From Symbiodinium sp. CCMP2592 (lineage: Eukaryota; Sar; Dinophyceae; Suessiales; Symbiodiniaceae): 64,000 nucleotides of DNA. Location: positions 1 through 64,000 of the forward strand of contig CAJNDT010004024.1 of NCBI GenBank assembly GCA_905221615.1. Reading direction: 5' to 3'. Shown piece by piece: positions 9,277 to 20,668 of the stretch. Every line of letters starts with the position of its first letter. Positions within the stretch are counted from its first letter, which is position 1. Made by a program: the position numbers and the translations under genes. The notes beneath the pieces were generated by a model. The model searched no databases, had not been told where the DNA came from, and saw only the letters and a program-made list of their open reading frames with translations.

Positions 9277-11184
9277 TCACCCGGAGGGGAGGAAACCTTC
9301 ACCCTGCAGAGCCTCCTGTCTCTGCACAGGAGAGGGGGGGCTAGGAGGCCAAAAAACCCTCTCCTGATGCCCGGGGGTCATGAAATGGGCTTGCATATGT
9401 TCGATTGTAGGGCACCCGACCCTACAAGCGTAACAAAAAAGCCCATCCGGGCTGTTGACTGCTCGGTGGGGTCCATACGAGGGTGGTGCCACCACATCCT
9501 CTGCAAGAGGGGAAGGCTCTTGAGGGGGGGGGCACCCCGTCCCTCCTGTAGACCCCGCAGCCTCGCTGAGGGAGGGCTCGCTTGCCTCGGGGACCTCTGG
9601 CTGCAGGGCCGAAGGCCCAGTAGCCATGAGGGTCCTTTCACCCTCGCATGGGCAACCGAAGGTCCAGGATCGCCTCGTCTGGCCAGACCTGGAGGCAGTC
9701 CAAGCCCCCCAGCTTGAGCCTGTTGCGACACAGGCTGAGCACCTCAGAGGCAAGAGCTGAGGGCTTCACGGCCAGGGCGATCCATCGCGCCTCCGGCGGT
9801 TGGCGACACTCTATGTCGAGGCGCATGAACTGAGTCGCCGGCCGCCGGGGCCCCGCCTGGACATCGCCCCTGTTTCTCTTGCGCGGGGCTGCTCCTCCCT
9901 CGGGAGGGAGGGGAGGGGGAGACGCGAGGTCTCCCTGCTCCCTCTGGGTCCCCTCCCCTGGGCCGTAGGAGACCGGGGGGCCAGCGGGCGGGGTTTCACG
10001 CCCCGGGGGGTGAGGTGGTGTAGCGGGTCCTGCGGAGGACGTGTCGCGGCTGGAGGCCGGACCACCTGTTCCTTCCTCGACCCTGGAAGGGGAGGTTGAG
10101 CCTGTTGAGACCGGAGCCCCGGATACGGGGTCATCCTTGGTGGTGGTCTCGTCTTTGGCGGGCACCTCCTCCATGGGTGCAGCTGTAGGCACCTCGGTGG
10201 CCTCCTGCCTTCACGGCACTGGGACCCGGCGCAGCAGAGGGTGGGTCAGGCTCCATCTCCTCTCCAGAGCTGCTGGGTGGGTCGTTGGCCGACCTGGCCC
10301 TGGCCGACGACTTTACCGCCGTCGTTTTCTGAACGATGCGGCGGGACCAGGGCAGCATCTCTTCCTGGTCTGGCTCCTGAGGCTCCGTCGGTGCCGTCGG
10401 GGGGCTGCTCTCGGAGCTCTCCGTGGAGCTTGTTGAGGCTTTCACAGCCTTTGCCGCCCCTTTGCTGTTGCCGCCAGTCCGCCTGGAAGGCGGAGGGGTG
10501 CGGACTCTAGGCGGCTTGCCGTCCAGCGAGGCCTTGGGAGGGTTGGACCCATCCCTTTCGGCCTTTAGGGCCTCCCTCTGGCTGCGAGGGGGACGCTTTC
10601 GGTTCCGCACAAAGCTGGAAACCGAAACCCGCCTCGCATCGGGGTTTTTCTTGGCACGCTCGTCTGCCCTGCCCTGCCCTGCCCGCCCTGCCCTGCCCTG
10701 CCCTGCCCTGCCCTGCCCTGCCCTGCCCTGCCCTGCCCTGCCCGGCCCTGCCCTGCCCTGCCCTGCCCTGCCCTGCCCTGCCCTGCCCCACGTGCTTCCG
10801 GTAGGCCTGGACGAGGGCCTTGTCCTCCCTATGGACGGAGGGCTGTTTGCCTCGCCCTTTTGAAGGGGTGGAACGACCACGCCCTTCAGAGGAGGCGGGT
10901 GGGATGTCCCTGGACCCGCTGGCACCGGTGTCGCCAGCCTGGTCGGTCCAGTCCCACTCGTCCCACCAACCTTGCCAGTCCTGCCAGCCGGTGGTGGGAC
11001 CATCAGAGCCGCCGGTATCACCACAAGCTCCCGAGTTGGAGCTGTGACCGGCGGTCTGATCTGCTGGGGGCTCGGCTAAGGGCTCCCAGAAATCAGCCCC
11101 AAACGGTTCTGGTCCGTTCCAAACCATTCGCCAGACCCATCTCCAGGAGTGGTAGCACCACCTCCTTTCCCATTCCCAGCCCAT
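9277..11184 (-). pseudogene. Family A ORF3, copy 1 (frameshifted)
   Basis: Begins near 11184 with MGWEWERRWCYHSWRW, a Trp-rich start shared by all copies, then a basic region (RKHVDERAKKNPDARR in intact copies), a Ser/Pro/Glu-rich linker, MRLDIECRQPPEARWIALAV, and a C-terminal C-x2-C-x12-H-x5-H finger (CYACRVG...HMQAH...GH) near 9390. In this copy a 124-bp CCCTG array (10665-10788) interrupts the basic region and shifts the frame; smaller indels follow. No homologous enzyme family is recognised. A nucleic-acid-binding role is inferred from the basic region and finger. Confidence 0.6.
10665..10788. repeat. (CCCTG)n microsatellite inside ORF3 of copy 1
   Basis: About 25 repeats of the pentamer. 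The other three family A copies read GCTCGTC-CACRTG at this point without it, so it is a copy-specific expansion. The length of 124 is not a multiple of three; in translation it gives runs of GRAGQ. Confidence 0.95.
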
Positions 11185-11382
11185 CTCGAAAAGTGAGAGG
11201 GCTAAGGCCGGGGAAGCGAGAGGTGCTCGTGGGCCATGGCTGCAGCTACTGCGCTTTAAAGGCTTGGGGAAAAACTGCGTCAGAGGTAGGTGTTTGCGTC
11301 CCAGGTGACTAGGGGGAAAAGGGCCCTAAAGGAAAAGTGCCTACAAAAGGCTACGGCTTCCCTAAGGCTTCCCGCCTTGGGC

Positions 11383-11406
11383 CCAGAACTGCCGGAGCTT
11401 AGGTTG
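11383..11406 (-). other. PIP-box-like C-terminus of ORF2, copy 1
   Basis: Encodes QPKLRQFW, fitting the PCNA-interacting consensus Q-x-x-L/I/M-x-x-aromatic-aromatic, close to the end of ORF2. The frame leading to it is broken in this copy. Confidence 0.45.
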
Positions 11407-11466
11407 AGTCACAGGCTTGGGCTTCGGCTTGGCTTCGGGGTGGGTGCAGCAGACCCTTCCCCAACA

Positions 11467-12621
11467 TCACCAACAGACACAGGAGCCTCGGGGGCCTTGG
11501 GTTGACCTGAGAAAAAAGGGGCTAGGGGCCCTGCAACCAGACGCTCGTGCGGGATTCCGCTCTCTCTCCACAGGTTTTTCCTTTTCCCGGTCGTGGTGCC
11601 CAGAGGTCTCTATGTGGGCCTCCCTCGCGGTGTGGGAACCACTACCGCTGACCCTAAGGGCCCTCAAGCTGGCCTGAAGGGATGACTCGGGTTCCCTCAG
11701 CGCAGGGGAGGGAACCTCGGACCCTCTGCCCGGCGGTGGTCTCGCAGGGAGGCTCGAGGCCCGTTTGGCCTTTGTGCTAGGTGCCACCTGAGTGGTAGCA
11801 GGCGGGCCGTGGTCAGCAGCTTTCGGAGCAGGCTGGGTGTTCCTGCTTTTTTTGCTATTGCCTTTGGAGGAAGACTGTTCCCGGGTGCGAAAAGGCTGAG
11901 GGGAGGGGTCCTCAACCCTCTCAGCACCACTAGGGCCAGCAACCGAGCCTGGATTGTGAGGGCGACCCCCCTGGGAAGAACCGGATCCCTCATTCTCTGC
12001 ACGTCCTAGCACCTTCTGGAGAGTGTCCTGGGTGGACGTCTCCTTAAGGTATTTGGCCGCCCATTGGGTGCCACGTTTTTTGTGGGCGCGGGAGGCCCCC
12101 TCACACTGCGATTTGGCCACAGCCGTGGGGTTAAGCTGCCCTGGCTTGTGGACCGCATAGCATTTAGTGCAAAGGAGGACCGCCCCCATGCAGTAGAAAG
12201 AGTGGGACGCGTGCAGGCCAAAGTTGCTGAGATCGGGCAGCGGCCGGTGAGCGCACGGCTGGGCCTCCAGACGCCGGAAGGCCTCGGAAGAGTGGGTTTG
12301 CTGGATAAAGAGGGAACAAACCTTACAAACCAGGGAGTGGTTGTTGGGGTTCGTATGGCTCCACTCGAATTGGTGCCCATGGTGGCCTTCCCCTGCCATT
12401 AGGGCCTCCAGGCGTTGTTTTTTGTTAATGCCCCCATCCGCGCCAGGTCGATGCTGCCTCTGAGGGGGTTTGGCCTGTTTCGCCTTGAGCCTGGCATCAG
12501 GGCGGGGAGACCCCTTGCCCTTTACCGGGCTGTCACCGACGGCCTCCCATGGGGGCCTGTCGGTACTCAGGAACTTCGGCTTTGCGTTGGAGGTGTTGCG
12601 CCACCTCTCGCGCCAAATCAT
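11467..12621 (-). pseudogene. Family A ORF2 C-terminal zinc-ribbon region, copy 1
   Basis: A 384-codon frame continuing ORF2 after RNase H. It carries a Cys/His module (SLVCKVCSLF, then PCAHR, HASHSFYCMG and LLCTKCYA) near 12140-12340 that may bind two zinc ions, then a basic, Ser/Pro-rich tail. The same module ends family B ORF2. The tail is frame-shifted here relative to copy 3, so the normal terminus is lost. Confidence 0.6.
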
Positions 12622-13614
12622 CTGCAGGGGATGGATCCCACTGTGGTAAGTGGGCGATGGCGGCTAGCACAGCTTCGCCGCATGCGGCGTCAGCCTGGGC
12701 ATTAATAGTCCGGCGCCAGCTCTGGTCGGGGCCGAATTCAGCCGCGTGTTCGGCCTCCGTGGTGTGGGACCTGGTCCACGTGACTTGCGCCAGAGACGCA
12801 TTATCAAGGGCCTGGGCCCATACCCATGGCTTGACAGCGCGTGACTGCTGCTTGGCCACCGCACTACAGTCGGAGGTGCAATCTGCCCGCTCCTCCAAGT
12901 GCGAGGTGAGCCTTGCGACCGCGAAGCATTCCCCTTCGCACACAGAACTCCCAGGAGGCCAGTGAGTTGGCCAACCTGGAGAGGGGCACCCTCCGTCCAG
13001 GTGAACGCGCAGATGGCCCAGGCCACTATCCTGCCCCTGGCGTCGGCCGCGTAGGGCCCGCCAGAGGCGTCCGTCGAATAGAAAAGCCCCTTTGACCACT
13101 TGGCCTCTTTGCAGACACCAACGGCCCGCTCCGACTGTGGGCCCCAGCAGTACCCCTGAAGCTGGGTGGCCTGAGCTGGCATCAGGCCCCGTTCCCATAA
13201 GCAGTCGAAGGGGAACTGGGCAGTGAGGCGTTCCCAGTGTTTGGGAGGGGGGGGTGCCTTGCCTCGCCACCATCTGCAGTCGGTGGCGACGTGGTGCTGG
13301 GTGAAGGGCACCTTGCACAGGGGGCATTGCTGGCCAGCCTGGACATGCCGGTTTTTCAGAGCTCCCTGCCAGGCCATTCTCAGGGCGGCAGACTTAATCC
13401 GCGGGGCCTTTTTCACAAGGGTTGTGGGGACCGTCGTATCCACACCTGAGGCCAGACTGCTGCAACCCGTTAGGGTGCTGATGGCCTTCCACCGGGCCTT
13501 GTGGCAGGCGCTGGTCAGGCAATAGAGGATGGCGGACCAGTGCCTCCGTAGGAGGGGGTTGAGGGCCACCATCCCTAGGTCCTCAGGGACCCCAGCCAAG
13601 GTAGCTGGACACAC
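12533..13614 (-). pseudogene. Family A RNase H and zinc knuckle, copy 1
   Basis: From 13614: connection region, then the knuckle CPLC-x7-H-x4-C near 13290-13340, then RNase H with D in STDASGG (about 13060-13085), E in CEGECFAV, D in TSDCSAV and the late D in NAQADAACG (about 12690). A small deletion after QLTGLL (near 12955) shifts the frame, so the first D and the remaining E, D, D are in different frames. RNase H would remove the RNA template during reverse transcription. Confidence 0.7.
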
Positions 13615-14909
13615 GTGCGGTCCAGCTGCTTACGGTCAGGGAGGCGGACCATCACCCGACAGAGGGCCTTAAAGTGCTGTGTGACCACTGCCACCCGGGG
13701 GTCCTTTACCAGCCAGGCGCCAAGTTCCAGCGCGATTTCGACGCTGCCCGTTCCGACCTTGCCAGTGATGGCGGCAGCTTGGAGACGCACCGATTTCATA
13801 GTTTTGGGGCTCACCCCTTGGGCCTGGTGTCCCCAGATCCCCGATGCCAGCACGGACATGGAAAACACCCGGCTGCTGGCCTTGATGTTGCGGACCTTAA
13901 GGCTGCGTAGCTTGCCCAGTCTGGCATTGGCTTTAGTCCGCCGCGCCGTGGAGAGGCGGGTGCACCGTCTCCTGCCAGCTGACAGCGTCATGCCCAGGTC
14001 TTTGGCAACACTCTGAATGGGGGGGTCACCCTCACCCAACTTTCGCCGCAAGGCGCGCTCGGCTAGGGGACTGCTCGCCAGGAAATAGGTCTTGCCGATA
14101 GATACCTGGTACCCCGCGGCGGAAAGCGAGGCATGAAGCCGTCTGAAGACCCTAATGACTGAGTTCGCTGCTTGGTCCGGGCTGTGATGTTCAGTATCTA
14201 CCGTGATGTCGTCTATCCACGTATCTACGTGGTTGACATGCGGTCCAGAGCAACACTGCCGAATCGGCTCGCCCACAGCGAGTTTACTCAGGGGAGGGGC
14301 TAATGGGCAGCCCGCTATAATTCCGCGGCGAGCGAAAGCAACGGGCGACGCGACTTCGTCGGAAAGGATCACTCTGCCGCCGCGATACGATTCCATAGCA
14401 AGGAAAAGCAAAAGGTCCGGGAATCCGGCCGTGAGCGCGGCGTCGCAGAGAGTGGAGTGAACCACAGTCTCATAAAAGGTACTCAAGTCGACAAACAACG
14501 AGCACCGATGCAGACCGTCGACGCGCGCGGCTTCGTAGCAGACGCCTCTCCGGAGTGAGGCATCGTAGGTGGAGCGCTCCGGCAAAGCGCAGTCCCACCA
14601 AAGCTCAGCGCGATAGTCGCGAAGCCACGCTTCAACTAGGTGCCATCTTGCCTTCATCCCAAGCTTCAGGAGCGAAGACATCAAACCAATCGGTCTTTCG
14701 ATTTTCTCGTTTTTAGCGAGCATCGTGAAGATGGTGAATGTCATCTGCTGTGGCACCTCTCCCGTGGTTTCGATTTCCCTCCAAAACGAGGCCAGGGAGG
14801 AAACCTCACCCGGTGTCAGGGCTTTGAGCAGCTCTAGGGACCAGCCGTCCGCACCCGCCGCTTTTAAGGGCAGGCGACGAATGAGCCGCTGGAACTCCTC
14901 CCCAGTGAC
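13575..14909 (-). pseudogene. Family A reverse transcriptase, copy 1 (5'-truncated)
   Basis: RT fingers and palm: TGEEFQRLIRRLPLKAAGADG (about 14850-14905), motif A FVDLSTFYE (about 14470-14495), motif B AGCPLAPPLSKL, motif C TWIDDITVD (about 14200-14222). The endonuclease half is missing. The frame continues past 14909 into the tail of copy 2 as far as an ATG at 14969, so an artificial start (MHVGQAYGLLLRSV) is fused on. The 3' side is broken by a deletion near 13612. Confidence 0.8.
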
Positions 14910-14922
14910 AAATGGGATTTTC
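14910..14922 (-). repeat. Unit junction 2 (AAATGGGATTTTC)
   Basis: 3' end of copy 2 joined directly to the truncated 5' end of copy 1; no SL relic. Confidence 0.8.
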
Positions 14923-15225
14923 TCGCACACGCTTCGCAGAAGCAGCCCGTAGGCTTGTCCGACATGCACAAATTAACTCCAAGTATTTTGGAGTCATCCG
15001 CATTTGCGGGCATCGCCAAAGTGGCGGCAGTGGCTACTCCTACCCTGAGCTACAGGCTGCCTGACCTACCTGAGCTACTGGCAGGAGTGGGTAGCCACTT
15101 CCTGGGAGTGGGGAGCCACATCCCAGTGAAACAGGACGAAAGTCCTACAGGGAGGATACCTCACCCGGAGGGGAGGAAACCTTCACCCTGCAGAGCCTCC
15201 TGTCTCTGCACAGGAGAGGGGGGGG

Positions 15226-16978
15226 CTAGGAGGCCAAAAACCTCCTGACCCTCTCCTGATGCCCGGGGGTCATGAAATGGGCTTGCATATGTTCGATTGT
15301 AGGGCACCCGACCCTACAAGCGTAACAAAAAAGCCCATCCGGGCTGTTGACTGCTCGGTGGGGTCCATACGAGGGTGGTGCCACCACATCCTCTGCAAGA
15401 GCCGAATCCTCGGGGAAGGCTCTTGAGGGGGGGGGCACCCCGTCCCTCCTGTAGACCCCGCAGCCTCGCTGAGGGAGGGCTCGCTGGCCTCGGGGACCTC
15501 TGGCTGCAGGGCCGAAGGCCCAGTAGCCATGAGGGTCCTTTCACCCTCGCGGAGTTGGTCGCCCACGGGCAACCGAAGGTCCAGGATCGCCTCGTCTGGC
15601 CAGACCTGGAGGCAGTCCAAGCCCCCCAGCTTGAGCCTGTTGCGACACAGGCTGAGCACCTCAGAGGCAAGAGCTGAGGGCTTCACGGCCAGGGCGATCC
15701 ATCGCGCCTCCGGCGGTTGGCGACACTCTATGTCGAGGCGCATGAACTGAGTCGCCGCCGGGGCCCCGCCTGGGAGGGAGGAGGAGGAAGGGGAGGAGGC
15801 TCCTCAACCCTCGATGCACTGGCAGGTGGTGGGTTGCTAGGGGGAGCTTGGGGAGACGCGAGGTCTCCCGCTCCCTCTGAGTCCCGTAGGAGACCGGCGG
15901 GCCAGCGGGCGGGGTTTCACGCCCCGGGGGGTGAGGTGGCGCCTCCTGAGGAGCAGGATCCCGCTCGTTGGCTGCGGTAGCGGGTCCTGCGGAGGACGTG
16001 TCGCGGCTGGAGGCCGGACCACCGTTCCTTCCTCGACCCTGGAAGGGGAGGTTTGAGCCGGTTGAGCCTGTTGAGTTGGTGGTGGTCTCGTCTTTGGCGG
16101 GCACCTCCTCCATGGGTGCAGCTGTAGGCACCTCGGTGGCCTCCTGGTCGGAGGGTGCCTTCACGGCACTGGGACCCGGCGCAGCAGAGGGTGGGTCAGG
16201 CTCCATCTCCTCTCCAGAGCTGCTGGGTGGGTCGTTGGCCGACGACTTTACCGCTTTGTGAACGATGCGGCGGGACCAGGGCAGCATCTCTTCCTGGTCT
16301 TCTGGCTCCTGAGGCTCCGTCGGTGCCGTCGGGGGGCTGCTCTCGGAGCTCTCCGTGGAGCTTGTTGAGGCTTTCACAGCCTTTGCCGCCCCTTTGCTGT
16401 TGCCGCCAGTCCGCCTGGAAGGCGGAGGGGTGCGGGCTCTAGGCGGCTTGCCGTCCAGCGAGGCCTTGGGAGGGTTGGACCCATCCCTTTCGGCCTTTAG
16501 GGCCTCCCTCTGGCTGCGAGGGGGACGCTTTCGGTTCCGCACAAAGCTGGAAACCGAAACCCGCCTCGCATCGGGGTTTTTCTTGGCACGCTCGTCCACG
16601 TGCTTCCGGTAGGCCTGGACGAGGGCCTTGTCCTCCCTATGGACGGAGGGCTGTTTGCCTCGCCCTTTTGAAGGGGTGGACAGAGGAGGCGGGTGGGATG
16701 TCCCTGGACCCGCTGGCACCGGTGTCGCCAGCCTGGTCGGTCCAGTCCCACTCGTCCCACCAACCTTGCCAGTCCTGCCAGCCGGTGGTGGGACCATCAG
16801 AGCCGCCGGTATCACCACAAGCTCCCGAGTTGGAGCTGTGACCGGCGGTCTGATCTGCTGGGGGCTCGGCTAAGGGCTCCCAGAAATCAGCCCCAAACGG
16901 TTCTGGTCCGTTCCAAACCATTCGCCAGACCCATCTCCAGGAGTGGTAGCACCACCTCCTTTCCCATTCCCAGCCCAT
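15226..16978 (-). pseudogene. Family A ORF3, copy 2 (frameshifted)
   Basis: Same order as in the other copies: Trp-rich start at 16978, basic region, Ser/Pro-rich linker, MRLDIECRQPPEARWIALAV near 15700-15743, and a C2H2 finger (CYACRVG...HMQAH...GH) near 15265-15340. A roughly 16-bp deletion near 16680 relative to copy 1, and others around 15850-16060, break the frame. The zinc-finger residues themselves are intact. Confidence 0.6.
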
Positions 16979-17176
16979 CTCGAAAAGTGAGAGGGCTAAG
17001 GCCGGGGAAGCGAGAGGTGCTCGTGGGCCATGGCTGCAGCTACTGCGCTTTAAAGGCTTGGGGAAAAACTGCGTCAGAGGTAGGTGTTTGCGTCCCAGGT
17101 GACTAGGGGGAAAAGGGCCCTAAAGGAAAAGTGCCTACAAAAGGCTACGGCTTCCCTAAGGCTTCCCACCTTGGGC

Positions 17177-17200
17177 CCAGAACTGCCGGAGCTTAGGTTG
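17177..17200 (-). other. PIP-box-like C-terminus of ORF2, copy 2
   Basis: QPKLRQFW conserved at the same place as in copies 1, 3 and 4. Confidence 0.4.
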
Positions 17201-17261
17201 AGTCACAGGCTTGGGCTTCGGCTTGGGCTTCGGGGTGGGTGCAGCAGACCCTTCCCCAACA

Positions 17262-18194
17262 TCACCAACAGACACAGGAGCCTCGGGGGCCTTGGGTTGA
17301 CCTGAGAAAAAAGGGGCTAGGGGCCCTGCAACCAGACGCTCGTGCGGGATTCCGCTCTCTCTCCACAGGTTTTTCCTTTTCCCGGTCGTGGTGCCCAGAG
17401 GTCTCTATGTGGGCCTCCCTCGCGGTGTGGGAACCACTACCGCTGACCCTAAGGGCCCTCAAGCTGGCCTGAAGGGATGACTCGGGCTCCCTCAGCGCAG
17501 GGGAGGGAACCTCGGACCCTCTGCCCGGCGGTGGTCTCGCAGGGAGGCTCGAGGCCCGTTTGGCCTTTGTGCTAGGTGCCACCTGAGTGGTAGCAGGCGG
17601 GCCGTGGTCAGCAGCTTTCGGAGCAGGCTGGGTGTTCCTGCCTTTTTTGCTATTGCCTTTGGAGGAAGACTGTTCCCGGGTGCGAAAACGCTGAGGGGAG
17701 GGGTCCTCAACCCTCTCAGCACCACTAGGGCCAGCAACCGAGCCTGGATTGTGAGGGCGACCCCCCTGGGAAGAACCGGATCCCTCATTCTCTGCACGTC
17801 CTAGCACCTTCTGGAGAGTGTCCTGGGTGGACGTCTCCTTAAGGTATTTGGCCGCCCATTGGGTGCCACGTTTTTTGTGGGCGCGGGAGGCCCCCTCACA
17901 CTGCGATTTGGCCACAGCCGTGGGGTTAAGCTGCCCTGGCTTGTGGACCGCATAGCATTTAGTGCAAAGGAGGACCGCCCCCATGCAGTAGAAAGAGTGG
18001 GACGCGTGCAGGCCAAAGTTGCTGAGATCGGGCAGCGGCCGGTGAGCGCACGGCTGGGCCTCCAGACGCCGGAAGGCCTCGGAAGAGTGGGTTTGCTGGA
18101 TAAAGAGGGAACAAACCTTACAAACCAGGGAGTGGTTGTTGGGGTTCGTATGGCTCCACTCGAATTGGTGCCCATGGTGGCCTTCCCCTGCCAT
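17262..18194 (-). pseudogene. Family A ORF2 C-terminal zinc-ribbon region, copy 2
   Basis: A 310-codon frame almost identical to the copy 1 equivalent: Cys/His module near 17930-18130 and a Ser/Pro-rich basic tail. It ends with the same shifted terminus as copy 1 (PRGSCVCW), an indel shared by copies 1 and 2 that suggests a common source copy. Confidence 0.6.
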
Positions 18195-18315
18195 TAGGGC
18201 TTCCAGGCGTTGTTTTTTGTTAATGCCAGGTCGATGCTGCCTCTGAGGGGGTTTGGCCTGTTTCGCCTTGAGCCTGGCATCAGGGCGGGGAGACCCCTTG
18301 CCCTTTACCGGGCTG

Positions 18316-19460
18316 TCACCGACGGCCTCCCATGGGGGCCTGTCGGTACTCAGGAACTTCGGCTTTGCGTTGGAGATCTGCAGGGGATGGATCCCACTGT
18401 GGTAAGTGGGCGATGGCGGCTAGCACAGCTTCGCCGCATGCGGCGTCAGCCTGGGCATTAATAGTCCGGCGCCAGCGCTGGTCGGGGCCGAATTCAGCCG
18501 CGTGTTCGGCCTCCGTGGTGTGGGACCTGGTCCACGTGACTTGCGCCAGAGACGCATTATCAAGGGCCTGGGCCCATACCCATGGCTTGACAGCGCGTGA
18601 CTGCTGCTTGGCCACCGCACTACAGTCGGAGGTGCAATCTGCCCGCTCCTCCAAGTGCGAGGTGAGCCTTGTGACCGCGAAGCATTCCCCTTCGCACACA
18701 GAACTCCCCGGGGGAGGAGGCCAGTGAGTTGGCCAACCTGGAGAGGGGCACCCTCCGTCCAGGTGAACGCGCAGATGGCCCAGGCCACTATCCTGCCCCT
18801 GGCGTCGGCCGCGTAGGGCCCGCCAGAGGCGTCCGTCGAATAGAAAAGCCTCTTTGGCCTCTTTGCAGACACCAACGGCCCGCTCCGACTGTGGGCCCCA
18901 GCAGTACCCCTGAAGCTGGGTGGCCTGAGCTGGCATCAGGCCCCGTTCCCATAAGCAGTCGAAGGGGAACTGGGCAGTGAGGCGTTCCCAGTGTTTGGGA
19001 GGGGGGGGTGCCTTGCCTCGCCACCATCTGCAGTCGGTGGCGACGTGGTGCTGGGTGAGGGGCACCTTGCACAGGGGGCATTGCTGGCCAGCCTGGACAT
19101 GCCGGTTTTTCAGAGCTCCCTGCCAGGCCATTCTCAGGGCGGCAGACTTAATCCGCGGGGCCTTTTTCACAAGGGTGTGGGGACCGTCGTATCCACACCT
19201 GAGGCCAGACTGCTGCAACCCGTTTGGGTGCTGATGGCCTTCCACCGGGCCTTGTGGCAGGCGCTGGTCAGGCAAGAGAGGATGGCGGACCAGTGCCTCC
19301 GTAGGAGGGGGTTGAGGGCCACCATCCCTAGGTCCTCAGGGACCCCAGCCAAGGTAGCTGGACACAGGTCGGCGGGGAATAACCAACGGTCCGGGGTGGG
19401 AGCCACAAGCCCGAGATCCAGCAGATAGGCTATCATGGCCCCCAGCGGTCCACAGACCAC
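18316..19460 (-). pseudogene. Family A connection, zinc knuckle and RNase H, copy 2
   Basis: Contains CPLCKVPLTQHHVATDC (about 19045-19095), STDASGG (about 18825-18845), CEGECFAV, TSDCSAV and NAQADAACG. One frameshift lies near 19185 (a lost base in AAGGGTGTGGGG compared with copy 3) and a short deletion in GKEAKW near 18860. All four RNase H acidic residues can be seen, but not in one undamaged protein with RT. Confidence 0.65.
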
Positions 19461-19840
19461 TCGCCATCTGTCTTTCCTTTGGAGCTGGGTAGTGAGCTGC
19501 GCCCACGTGCGGGGTCAGGGAGGCGGACCATCACCCGACAGAGGGCCTTAAAGTGCTGTGTGACCACTGCCACCCGGGGGTCCTTTACCAGCCAGGCGCC
19601 AAGTTCCAGCGCGATTTCGACGCTGCCCGTTCCGACCTTGCCAGTGATGGCGGCAGCTTGGAGACGCACCGATTTCATAGTTTTGGGGCGCACCCCTTGG
19701 GCCTGGTGTCCCCAGATCCCCGATGCCAGCACGGACATGGAAAACACCCGGCTGCTGGCCTTGATGTTGCGGACCTTAAGGCTGCGTAGCTTGCCCAGTC
19801 TGGCATTGGCTTTAGTCCGCCGCGCCGTGGAGAGGCGGGT
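19433..19840 (-). pseudogene. Family A RT thumb remnant, copy 2
   Basis: Only the end of RT remains (TRLSTARRTKANARLGKL, then MSVLASGIWGHQAQG). The frame opens with MRRSERKSH read from the 3' tail of the neighbouring truncated family B copy, so any apparent start is an artefact of the junction. Confidence 0.7.
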
Positions 19841-19841
19841 C

Positions 19842-19854
19842 AAATGGGATTTTC
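19842..19854 (-). repeat. Unit junction 3 (AAATGGGATTTTC)
   Basis: 3' end of the truncated family B copy joined to the truncated RT of family A copy 2. Confidence 0.8.
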
Positions 19855-20668
19855 TCTCCGAGCGTCGCAATGTCCACGCGGCTCCTAGGCCTAACAGTAC
19901 AAGAAAGCAACTAGCAGAGCTAAGGATCTGACAGCCTAGCTACGGAAGCAAAACTCTACTGCCCACAGGCCATAGAGTCTTGCTGTTGCACGCGTGAGCT
20001 AGCTGGACCACGAAGCAGGCGGGTGGGAGCCGACAAATTCAACGGGCATGCACGGCAAGCCACCTTGCAATTTCAATCCTTACAAGGACGTCTGCACCAG
20101 TGTGACAAGTGACTGGTGTGCCTGAGGTCAAGGAGCCCTGCATACGAGCAGAGCTGTGCAGCTTGAGGACCTGGTGTTGCCAGCAAGGCAACTTCTGTAA
20201 GAGAGTTCGCCGAAAACCAGCAGCAGCAGCCTTTGTACACTCTCTACACCTAACAAACTACCGCCGACTGTACACAGCGCCAACAAGTGATCGCATGAAC
20301 ACGCCAAGTGCCCACGCCATCACTTGTGAGTTTCCAGCGTAGTTTTCGACAAGTTTCGAACCAGAAAACCAGAACCATGCCCAGCACAGGTAGCAGCTGA
20401 AGGCATTCAGGGTGGCCTTAGGTAAAAGTGCACATATTCATCAAACCACCGGGTGATACCCAACTGCTGCTCACCATGGGAGCGCATGCAAGGACAGTGC
20501 CAGCACAGGCAGCAGCTGCAGTAGCCAAGGCCACATACACGTGACCACGTAACAAGAGTTACACTTACACCTAATTCTATTGCAAACCAAGCGTTTAGCA
20601 GGCTCAAGTGGAAGGCAGCGCTAATGCAGCCAGCAAGGCGCAAAAGCAGCACATCTCAACCACGGTGC

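Larger units (their letters stand above)
9026..14909 (-). mobile_element. LINE family A, copy 1 (5'-truncated)
   Basis: Minus-strand element. The 3' end lies at the junction 9026-9038 and the 5' end breaks off inside the RT N-terminus at 14909, where it abuts the 3' tail of copy 2. It aligns with copies 3 and 4 over its length. Retained: RT, zinc knuckle, RNase H, zinc ribbon and ORF3. Lost: ORF1 and the endonuclease. Several indels break the frames, including a CCCTG expansion and a deletion of roughly 140 bp near 13612. Confidence 0.85.
14910..19841 (-). mobile_element. LINE family A, copy 2 (5'-truncated)
   Basis: Minus-strand element from the junction at 14910-14922 to a break inside the RT thumb at 19840/19841, where the tail of a truncated family B copy follows. 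It carries only the last part of RT, the knuckle, RNase H, zinc ribbon and ORF3. Most similar to copy 1, sharing several small differences from copies 3 and 4, but with its own deletions. Confidence 0.85.

Noticed and set aside
10665-10788. CRISPR-like repeat array
   Set aside because: Simple uninterrupted pentamers without spacers, in a eukaryotic retroelement.
9800-10863. Plus-strand ORFs opposite ORF3 in the family A copies
   Set aside because: GC-rich antisense shadows of ORF3; no domain, and reading frames are not kept between copies.
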